Shown here: piece after piece, positions 7,713-13,820 of the stretch
Position numbering within the stretch: position 1 is the stretch's first letter
Layout of the letters: every line of letters starts with the position of its first letter
Assembly: GCA_023250775.1 (NCBI GenBank)
Contig: JAHFAA010000030.1
Location: forward strand, 1 to 14,832
From: Bdellovibrionales bacterium
Lineage (GTDB): Bacteria; Bdellovibrionota; Bacteriovoracia; Bacteriovoracales; Bacteriovoracaceae
Reading direction: 5' to 3'
Length of the DNA: 14,832 nt
Notes under the pieces: model-generated
Database searches by the model: none
What the model was told of the DNA's origin: nothing
What the model saw: only the letters and a program-made list of their open reading frames with translations
Translations under genes and position numbers: made by a program

Positions 7713-7725
7713 AACTACCTATAAT
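7697..7725 (+). promoter_or_regulatory. Promoter of the ureohydrolase gene
   Basis: Plus-strand -35 TTGTTG (7697-7702), a 17-base spacer and a perfect TATAAT (7720-7725). Transcription would begin near 7732, about 33 bases before the ATG at 7765. It overlaps the divergent promoter of the GYF gene, so the two probably cannot be occupied at once. Confidence 0.65.
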
Positions 7726-7764
7726 AGGCAGATCTAACCAAACCATGATTGCACGAGAGAAACT

Positions 7765-8673
7765 ATGAATCAGATAAATGAGACCGACGTCATTACTCAG
7801 GAATTGCAAGCAAGATCCTCACTTCGCCTGGGCCGCAAATTTGAAATGCAAACACCTCCCACCACAAAAAAATTTCACATCCTAACCTCAAGCTGTGATG
7901 AGGGAGTGATTCGAAACGGCGGGCGGCGCGGAACTTCCCTCGCTCCCGAGGCCATCCTTAATTCCTTTAAAGGACTCATCGCTCCCGCGGGAGAATATCA
8001 TTTTCTGCAGAGTGAATTATGTCCGAGCAACGATACCTTTGATCTGGCCCAAGAAAAATCCTACAAAAGTTGGATGAGCATGATTCCTGAATTGCAAACG
8101 GCGCATAACTCGTTTGTCCATTTGGGCGGAGGACACGATCATATTTATCCACTTTTGCGTGCCCTCGACTCTCTCAAGTCACGACTTACTATTTTTAATG
8201 TCGATGCCCATACCGACACGCGCACGGATAAATGGGCGCATTCCGGAACTCCCTTCCGCCAATTTGCCAATACCGCGAAAAACCCATTCACTCTTTATCA
8301 GTACGGCGCACATCCTTATTCCAACGTCTCCGCCAATTTCACGCCATTGGGAAAAGGGCAAATGAAAATGTTTTGGCGTGACAGTACAACCATCGAACTG
8401 ACGACCTCATTTAAAAAATATTTTGAAGATTGTGATATCGCCGTTTTTTCTCTTGATGCCGATGCCCTTGATGGAAGCGATATGGAAGCGGTCAGTGCTG
8501 TCAACCCCGACGGTTTTACCAAAAGAGAAATTAGACCAATGTTCGATGCTTTTAAATTATGTTCCGCACCTTTAAAAATCTTTGGAATTTATGAGTACAA
8601 CCCGCTGTTTGATAATTTGTCACAAAAAGGACAGCGTTATTTGGCCTCGCTGATTTATCATCTGTTCTTCTAA
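7765..8673 (+). CDS. Arginase/agmatinase/formimidoylglutamase-family hydrolase
   Basis: A 302-residue ureohydrolase-fold enzyme with a dinuclear manganese site. All six expected ligands are present: H124 in GGGHDHIY, D147, H149 and D151 in NVDAHTDTR, and D231 and D233 in SLDADALDG. The N-terminal CDEGVIRNGGRRGTSLAPEAI (44-64) is most like formimidoylglutamase (HutG), and the GGGH form and the short HSGTPF loop fit that subgroup better than arginase; E277 in GIYEYNP is also typical. No other histidine-degradation gene is nearby, so arginase, agmatinase or a guanidino-acid hydrolase remain possible. The ribosome-binding site (GAGAG) is weak. It is a single-gene unit divergent from the GYF gene, and converges on the lipoprotein gene across a shared terminator region. 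Confidence 0.9.
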   Translation: MNQINETDVITQELQARSSLRLGRKFEMQTPPTTKKFHILTSSCDEGVIRNGGRRGTSLAPEAILNSFKGLIAPAGEYHFLQSELCPSNDTFDLAQEKSYKSWMSMIPELQTAHNSFVHLGGGHDHIYPLLRALDSLKSRLTIFNVDAHTDTRTDKWAHSGTPFRQFANTAKNPFTLYQYGAHPYSNVSANFTPLGKGQMKMFWRDSTTIELTTSFKKYFEDCDIAVFSLDADALDGSDMEAVSAVNPDGFTKREIRPMFDAFKLCSAPLKIFGIYEYNPLFDNLSQKGQRYLASLIYHLFF

Positions 8674-8692
8674 ACGCCGACGATCCTGTACA

Positions 8693-8721
8693 TAAAAAAA
8701 GGGCCGGAAATTTCCGGCCCT
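8693..8721 (-). terminator. Rho-independent terminator of the lipoprotein gene
   Basis: A perfect 22-base palindrome (8700-8721, AGGGCCGGAAA and its complement) is followed, in the minus direction, by a run of T (the A-run at 8693-8700 on the plus strand). It begins 28 bases after the lipoprotein stop codon. In the plus direction only a weak U-rich tail (TCATCTT) follows, so it probably also slows but may not fully stop transcripts from the ureohydrolase gene. Confidence 0.88.
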
Positions 8722-8749
8722 CATCTTAACGATCATCTAAAGATAAGAA

Positions 8750-9511
8750 CTATTTATTCATGAACTCGTTAACAATTGAGTTCATTTGTTCAGGTGTCGT
8801 GCCGTTTGTCTGGGCAGCTGTATCGATCAAATTTTCAAATGATTGTTTATCACCTTCAACCAATTTCTTGTAGGCCTTCTCAGCGTCACTCAAATTCACA
8901 CCCAAGAGTTCCTTTGTGAAAGCATTGGCATCAGCTTCTGTAAGAGCACGTTTTTTACCAGTCTTTTCCCACTCAGATACCAACTTGGCAACTTTAGTGG
9001 CGCGATCAACTGACAATCCGTAATCGGAAGCAAAGGCCTCGCCAAGTTTGGCTGTCTTATAGGCGGCCTTAAGACCAGCGACTTTTTCTAGGTCTTTGAA
9101 AGAAGTTTCGGTCTGCTCGAAAATGAATTCTCCGGCATAAGATCCATAGTAATCATTGTAATAAGCGCCACCGACGTAGAATACTTCACCAGAGTAGTCG
9201 CTATAAGAGTCATAAATATAGACTTCTTGAAATTGAGCTGTAGCACTATATGTGGACCAGCTATCACCAACTTGATAATTGGCTATGTCGTAAGCAATCC
9301 ATCCTGTATCGTTGCTATAAACAACCACAAACCCTTCAGTCGCTGTTTGTGATGGATGTTTCACCATGTAGAACTGACTGTCATACGGATACTGAGCATT
9401 CAAAAGATCAATAAATGATTGCACTCGATCTGTCGGTGCATAATAAGTAGTTTGGCAACCAACGATCGCCAATCCCAAGAGTAAACCAACAAGCAACACC
9501 AATTTCTTCAT
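8750..9511 (-). CDS. Tyrosine-rich outer-membrane-type lipoprotein
   Basis: A 253-residue lipoprotein of unknown function. The signal peptide (MKK, a Leu-rich core) ends in a lipobox IVGC with C19 as the lipidated residue. Gln follows rather than Asp, which suggests sorting to the outer membrane in Gram-negatives. Residues 88-125 hold eleven tyrosines in 38 positions (for example YIYDSYSDYSGE and GAYYNDYYGSY), likely an extended or beta-rich surface. Residues 140-253 are helical and Lys/Glu/Ala-rich with no cysteine. No enzyme motif is seen. The start at 9511 is chosen because AAGGAGA lies seven bases upstream; nine extra codons are possible upstream but lack a ribosome-binding site. It stands alone, with its own promoter and a strong terminator, which suggests substantial expression. 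Confidence 0.88.
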   Translation of the reverse strand: MKKLVLLVGLLLGLAIVGCQTTYYAPTDRVQSFIDLLNAQYPYDSQFYMVKHPSQTATEGFVVVYSNDTGWIAYDIANYQVGDSWSTYSATAQFQEVYIYDSYSDYSGEVFYVGGAYYNDYYGSYAGEFIFEQTETSFKDLEKVAGLKAAYKTAKLGEAFASDYGLSVDRATKVAKLVSEWEKTGKKRALTEADANAFTKELLGVNLSDAEKAYKKLVEGDKQSFENLIDTAAQTNGTTPEQMNSIVNEFMNK

Positions 9512-9556
9512 AACCGTTCTCCTTTTATTTTCCCACAAAGAAAGTCGAATTCACAT

Positions 9557-9585
9557 TTTTTACGAAAATTCTGATGCCATGGCAA
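9557..9585 (-). promoter_or_regulatory. Candidate promoter of the lipoprotein gene
   Basis: Minus-strand TTGCCA (9580-9585), a 17-base spacer and TAAAAA (9557-9562). The predicted start near 9550 gives a leader of about 39 bases. The -35 box overlaps a perfect 10-base palindrome, TGCCATGGCA (9575-9584). The rest of the gap up to 9777 shows no open frame, RNA gene or strong hairpin that I can support. Confidence 0.45.
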
Positions 9586-9777
9586 TCTCAAAACTCTTAC
9601 CAATACTTCTGCAAATTGGTGACTGCCATGCCCTCATTTTCCCGCGCTAACATCTCATAAATTAAAGCCGTATCCTTTGTATAGTGCCAAAGTGATACTG
9701 AGAATTTTTTACATCCTACATCTGAGACAAACAACGGTCATGAGGTAGGTGTCTTTTTGTCACCACACCAATAACGA

Positions 9778-10632
9778 CTAAAGGGGGTGTGAAAGCTCTG
9801 GTTCCAACGAGGCAGAAGGCATGGGAGCTGTTTCAAAGGAAAGAGGCGAAGAAATGGCCTCAAAATATTTTTGGCCACTCAAAAAACCAGTTATCTTCAT
9901 CTTAAAAAGAATTTGATTCATGGTCGATCTGGCATAGGAACTAAGTTGATGGCGCTGAAAAGAAGAACTGTAGCGAACGGGGCTTGGTAGCAACATTCCC
10001 AAAAAGGCCCCCTCTTTCACAGTGAGGTCTTTAGGCAGCTTACCAAAATAGTAATGAGCGGCCTTTTTAATCCCATAGATATTGGGACCAAATTCGATAG
10101 CATTGAGGTAAAGTTCAACGATTTTAGTCTTGGGAAGACGATAATCCAGATAAAGGGCAATGACGACTTCACGCACCTTCCGCCACAGACTTCTCTCGTT
10201 TGTCAGAAAAATGTTTTTTGCAAGTTGCTGAGTGATCGTCGAGGCACCACGAAGCGGTCGACCGCGACGATAATTATTTAAGGCCTCCTCCACTTGTTCA
10301 TAATCGACACCATTGTGGATATAAAATTTCATATCCTCGCTAACCACAATCGCCTGAACTGTCTCAAAACTGATGTCCTGAAGATGGACATAGTCTTCAT
10401 GCATTTTTTTAACGATGCTCACTTTACGCACCATCAGGGGAAAGGCCTTTTTTGTGGGACGTCGCTGAGAATTGTTTTGTGATTCTTGGGATGAGATTCC
10501 TTTATCGGGAATGAGGTCAATTCTAACATACCCATGGCGCAGCTTTTCGATGCTCACAACAGGAATAAAGGAGAGCACTCCGATCAGGGCCAGACAAAAA
10601 CTAAAAAATACGAAAATTTTAATTACCCGCAT
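9778..10632 (-). CDS. mtgA: Monofunctional peptidoglycan glycosyltransferase (GT51)
   Basis: Polymerises lipid II into glycan strands at the outer face of the inner membrane. The 284 residues hold a membrane anchor (7-26) and one GT51 domain (about 88-245) and no transpeptidase domain, so it is an MtgA-type enzyme and not a class A PBP. Signature motifs are present: VVSEDMKFYIHNGVD (96-110) with catalytic E99, RGASTITQQLAKNIFL (128-143), and KIVELYLNAIEFGPNIYGI (170-188) with the second conserved Glu (E173). A linker of about 40 residues between anchor and domain is Ser/Gln/Arg-rich, longer than usual, and the tail after 260 is Ser/Pro-rich. The ATG lies five bases after the stop of the HAD gene with only a weak ribosome-binding site, so translation is probably coupled to that gene. 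Confidence 0.93.
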   Translation of the reverse strand: MRVIKIFVFFSFCLALIGVLSFIPVVSIEKLRHGYVRIDLIPDKGISSQESQNNSQRRPTKKAFPLMVRKVSIVKKMHEDYVHLQDISFETVQAIVVSEDMKFYIHNGVDYEQVEEALNNYRRGRPLRGASTITQQLAKNIFLTNERSLWRKVREVVIALYLDYRLPKTKIVELYLNAIEFGPNIYGIKKAAHYYFGKLPKDLTVKEGAFLGMLLPSPVRYSSSFQRHQLSSYARSTMNQILFKMKITGFLSGQKYFEAISSPLSFETAPMPSASLEPELSHPL

Positions 10633-10637
10633 ATGCT

Positions 10638-11642
10638 CTATGAATCACCGGAGTCTTTTTGCAAGTTCTTTAGAACTTCAGACAAGTTTTGACAACTACT
10701 AATATCGGGGTCCAGCTCATAACTTCCCTGGATAATGTGGCCCTTGATGAGAGGGATCCACAAAAGATCGCTGGTTTTGTCGCCCACCATATAGGAATGA
10801 CTTAGCTCAAGGGGTATTCGTTCGCCAACTTTCAGCGCCATTCCCGGAAAAGGTTTTCGAAGATGTGAATGCTTTTTAAAAGGTCCTTCCTGTCCTTGGT
10901 GATGAAAAGGGGCCATTTCGAAAGATCCAACAGGAAATCCTTTTTCTCTAAAATGTTGATCCATCCATCGATGGATCCTGTGGGCATCCTCACTGGTATA
11001 CATGCCTCTGCCGATACCTGATTGATTGGTCAAAATAGCGGTTTCGTAATCATTGCGATTGGCCCACTCTAAGATGGGGTAGATCTGCGGAATAATTTCG
11101 CAATCTTCCACCCGATAAACATAAGACTTATCAATATTCACAACACCATCACGATCTAAAAAAAGAGTTTTTCTTCCCCCTTCGACGGGAAAAATTCCCT
11201 GATAGCAAGGCATCGGTATCAAATCCCAAGGGATGAACGAAAGAGGACGAGTTACGCAATCGTTCGATAAAGTTTTATGAGGGATAAAATAAATCTGCTG
11301 CGAAAAAAAGGCATCATGATAGACCGAAGGATTTGACAATGCTTCGGGATGGCCAGGAAAATTGGAATAGGTTTTGGGATCACTCTGACCCGATTTTGCC
11401 AACTCCTGATAGCGATACACCTGACCAGGACGCTTGAGACCGAGGCAAGCCAAGTCACGAATATTATAATGAACAATTTCATCCCCAAGCACGAGCAAGA
11501 CCGCAGATGAATGATTTAAGGTGATCAGTTCCTGAGAAAAATTTTGCACGGGGAATTCAGCGACATCGTGCCAACGTTGCCTTACAAAATTCAAGGTCTC
11601 AGGCCTTAATGTCGTAGTCATCACAATCTTAATCAAGGCCAC
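10638..11642 (-). CDS. HAD phosphatase, GmhB/HisB-N-like, with a novel N-terminal extension
   Basis: A 334-residue protein. Residues 157-330 are a HAD-superfamily phosphatase most like D-glycero-D-manno-heptose-1,7-bisphosphate 7-phosphatase (GmhB), used in LPS heptose synthesis: FLDRDGVVN (161-169) with D163 and D165, LTNQSGIGRG (204-213), RKPFPGMAL (262-270) and MVGDKTSDL (285-293). The zinc-loop cysteines of GmhB (CxH...CxC) are absent, with a His-rich stretch instead (APFHHQG, then HSH). Residues 1-150 are an extension that I cannot match to any domain; GmhB is usually only about 190 residues. The start is uncertain: GTG at 11642 overlaps AGAGG, TTG at 11636 is five bases after it, and ATG at 11621 lacks a good site. 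It follows the unknown gene by 43 bases and precedes mtgA by five, suggesting an envelope-related operon. Confidence 0.85.
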   Translation of the reverse strand: MALIKIVMTTTLRPETLNFVRQRWHDVAEFPVQNFSQELITLNHSSAVLLVLGDEIVHYNIRDLACLGLKRPGQVYRYQELAKSGQSDPKTYSNFPGHPEALSNPSVYHDAFFSQQIYFIPHKTLSNDCVTRPLSFIPWDLIPMPCYQGIFPVEGGRKTLFLDRDGVVNIDKSYVYRVEDCEIIPQIYPILEWANRNDYETAILTNQSGIGRGMYTSEDAHRIHRWMDQHFREKGFPVGSFEMAPFHHQGQEGPFKKHSHLRKPFPGMALKVGERIPLELSHSYMVGDKTSDLLWIPLIKGHIIQGSYELDPDISSCQNLSEVLKNLQKDSGDS

Positions 11643-11685
11643 CTCTGAAATGATTTTGATATTCTCTCATCTTTTTCTCGACCTC

Positions 11686-12741
11686 TCAAGACAACTTGGG
11701 AAATTTCACGGAACAATTGACCTTGAGTCCGGGGACGGTAAATTTATTCATTGGTTTGACACGAATTTGCAAACGCCAAGATTTGAGTAAGATTTCAAAA
11801 GAGCTGATCTCCGTTTGCAACGTTCCCATTTGCATGTCGGTCAATTCTTCCACCAGATCGCGATTGGAATGGATTTTGAAACTATTCAAACTATATTGCT
11901 TTTTATTTTCGTCCTTTTTGTAATCTATAAAAACAATTACCTGAATCAAATTACGCGCCCCGAATCCCATTATTGGATAGAGCGCCTCAGCGAAGGCCTG
12001 TGATGAAGACTGATACAAGAATGACATCTTACGATAGAGCGACTGGATGACCGATTGATAGTATTGCATAACCCAATTGTTGAGCTTGGGAGATAACTGA
12101 CCGGGCAAATCTCCCGCTCCAAGATTTGTCCACTCCTCGCCAAACTTGCCCTCGAAATCATATCCCTGAGCACTCAGACCTGTTTCCTCATACAAATTTT
12201 GTCCCAAAATGAGATAGGCATGTTCCATTTCTAAATTAAATTCTTTTTGAAGTTGGGCGGCCTGGGCAAATTTATCGAAATATCGTGCAAGAAAAGTTTG
12301 TGAGCCACCACTTTTTGTGTTCACAAAGGAATTAGTTTTGCAAAATTTTAGCCCCACGAAAAAATCTTCGGTGCGCCCTTCTTTTTCTGCGTGGATCACA
12401 AGATCACTTTCGTGCAATTCCTTCTGTCCACTGCCGCCGGCAAGTTTTCCTACGACTTCTACTCCCGTCACTTTTCCAGGAATTGAAGTTTTAATGGCCA
12501 GGGCCACTTGTTGGACGACACCTGGCAGAAACATAATGAGTTCCAAGTCGTGGTCGCGTAACCAAGACTCGTAGTGCAAAAGTCGATTTCTTAAGTCGGG
12601 TGATATTTCACAAAGACAGTTGGGCCCTGAAAGGCCAGCGATGCCTTTGGCCACAAGATATTCAAAAAGTGCCCCTTTTATTTCATTGATCAGGGCCTCG
12701 TTCTGAGCATTCGTGTCAAATTTCCAAGACTCTAAATTCAA
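11686..12741 (-). CDS. Unknown protein with a possible PD-(D/E)XK nuclease-like core
   Basis: A 351-residue protein I do not recognise. It has no signal peptide or membrane span and should be cytoplasmic. An N-terminal helix (GALFEYLVAKGIA, 23-35) precedes a strand region in which ESDLVIHAEK (111-120) and FFVGLKFCK (127-135) are spaced as in restriction-like nucleases (D, then x-x-K). After that comes SFVNTKSGGSQTFLARYF (138-155). The usual Glu/Gln of the E/QxK motif is replaced by Gly (G130-L131-K132), so activity is doubtful. The C-terminal half is mixed helix and strand with no motif. No methyltransferase or other partner sits beside it. It probably starts at TTG (12741), with AGGGA eight bases upstream, since the next methionine is residue 70. 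It is the first gene of a run toward the GmhB-like and mtgA genes and diverges from pyrB. Confidence 0.8.
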   Translation of the reverse strand: MNLESWKFDTNAQNEALINEIKGALFEYLVAKGIAGLSGPNCLCEISPDLRNRLLHYESWLRDHDLELIMFLPGVVQQVALAIKTSIPGKVTGVEVVGKLAGGSGQKELHESDLVIHAEKEGRTEDFFVGLKFCKTNSFVNTKSGGSQTFLARYFDKFAQAAQLQKEFNLEMEHAYLILGQNLYEETGLSAQGYDFEGKFGEEWTNLGAGDLPGQLSPKLNNWVMQYYQSVIQSLYRKMSFLYQSSSQAFAEALYPIMGFGARNLIQVIVFIDYKKDENKKQYSLNSFKIHSNRDLVEELTDMQMGTLQTEISSFEILLKSWRLQIRVKPMNKFTVPGLKVNCSVKFPKLS

Positions 12742-12762
12742 AAAAAATATCCCTAATTTGTC

Positions 12763-12792
12763 TTTACAGAGGAAGTTACAATGCCCTATAAA
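12763..12792 (+). promoter_or_regulatory. Promoter of the pyrB-carA operon
   Basis: Plus-strand TTTACA (12763-12768), an 18-base spacer and TATAAA (12787-12792). The start near 12799 leaves a leader of about 22 bases before the ATG at 12822. That is too short for a PyrR-type attenuator or a UMP-sensing leader peptide. Confidence 0.6.
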
Positions 12793-12814
12793 TTTTAGAA
12801 CTACAAGATTACTG

Positions 12815-12819
12815 GGTGA
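12815..12819 (+). promoter_or_regulatory. Ribosome-binding site deciding the pyrB start
   Basis: GGTGA matches the 3' part of the ideal Shine-Dalgarno, placing the ribosome at the ATG of 12822. The alternative GTG at 12816 lies within this site and has no site of its own. Confidence 0.5.
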
Positions 12820-12821
12820 CC

Positions 12822-13787
12822 ATGAACGGATTTCCGCCGATTCTAGCCGAAATCAACGACCTTTCAAAAGATCAAATCAACTGGCTCCTCTATTCCGCAA
12901 AACGATTTAAACTTGGTGTTGTTCCCGTAGGAAAATATCAAATTAGCGATAGTCATCAACCGATCATCGCCACAAGTTTTCTGGAAAATTCCACTCGCAC
13001 GAAACATAGTTTCGTCATCGCCATCCAAAAATTGGGGGCCATGTACGTTGATTTCAATACAGAAACTTCAAGCTTGAAAAAGGGCGAATCACTGGAAGAG
13101 ACACTTCTTACTTTACGGCATCAAGGAGTCGATCTCTGTATCATTAGAACCTCGGTCTCTCATCAATTTGATGAATTCAAGGCCGCCCCCCCCATTCGGA
13201 TCATTAATGGTGGCGATGGAATAAATCAACACCCCACCCAGGCACTGCTCGATCTCATGACCTTTATGGATGATGGCTCAAAAGTGAGCGGTGGCACAGT
13301 GGGAATCATCGGGGATTGCGTTCACAGCCGCGTGGCCCACAGTCTGATGGAATTACTTCCGCAGTTTGGCTGCAAAATTATCCTCGCTGGGCCGGAAGAA
13401 TGTTTACCAAAAAAACTCGACAGTCGTCTTGACTCGTCAATGTTTCACCTGACCAATGATACTAAAGAGGCCATCCTAAAATCCGATTTTCTCTATCTCT
13501 TGCGGATTCAAAAAGAGCGTCACTCAGGCCCTGCCACTTATTATGATGGATATTTACAAAAACATGGCGTGTCCCTGGCTCGACTCGAGCACATGTTAAG
13601 TGGTGGCGAAATTTCAAAAATTCCTTTCGTCTATCACCCAGGACCGGCCAATGTTGGAGTGGAATTGGATCATGCTTTAATGAAATCCAGATACTATCGT
13701 GCCCATGCGCAAGTGACCAATTCAGTGTACATGAGAATGGCGATTATCAAGGCCATGCTCGCCAATCTGGGTGAGAAAGACGAGTAG
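12822..13787 (+). CDS. pyrB: Aspartate carbamoyltransferase, catalytic subunit
   Basis: Joins carbamoyl phosphate and aspartate, the committed step of pyrimidine synthesis. The 321 residues are typical. The carbamoyl-phosphate loop FLENSTRTKHSF (53-64) has S57-T58-R59-T60, SLKKGES (84-90) supplies the lysine from the neighbouring chain, and HPTQALLDLMT (137-147) marks ATCase rather than ornithine transcarbamylase, which has HPCQ. The aspartate domain shows RIQKER (228-233) and HPGPANVGVEL (272-282); in many relatives Asn is followed by Arg here, and this protein has Val. ATG at 12822 is preferred because GGTGA (12815-12819) pairs with the 16S end at a suitable distance; an in-frame GTG at 12816 would overlap that site. 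No pyrI regulatory subunit is seen. carA follows by 33 bases. Confidence 0.97.
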   Translation: MNGFPPILAEINDLSKDQINWLLYSAKRFKLGVVPVGKYQISDSHQPIIATSFLENSTRTKHSFVIAIQKLGAMYVDFNTETSSLKKGESLEETLLTLRHQGVDLCIIRTSVSHQFDEFKAAPPIRIINGGDGINQHPTQALLDLMTFMDDGSKVSGGTVGIIGDCVHSRVAHSLMELLPQFGCKIILAGPEECLPKKLDSRLDSSMFHLTNDTKEAILKSDFLYLLRIQKERHSGPATYYDGYLQKHGVSLARLEHMLSGGEISKIPFVYHPGPANVGVELDHALMKSRYYRAHAQVTNSVYMRMAIIKAMLANLGEKDE

Positions 13788-13820
13788 AGTTCGAAAACTA
13801 AATATATGAGGAGACGGCCA

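Noticed and set aside
9512..9538. Nine-codon extension of the lipoprotein
   Set aside because: The AAGGAGA site sits within it, and the MKK signal peptide with its lipobox begins at the internal ATG.
11643..11685. 13-codon open frame between the unknown gene and the HAD gene
   Set aside because: Too short to support, and the sequence is better explained as the leader and ribosome-binding site of the HAD gene.
12742..12821. Attenuator or leader-peptide control of pyrB
   Set aside because: The predicted leader is only about 22 bases, with no hairpin, U-run or leader ORF.
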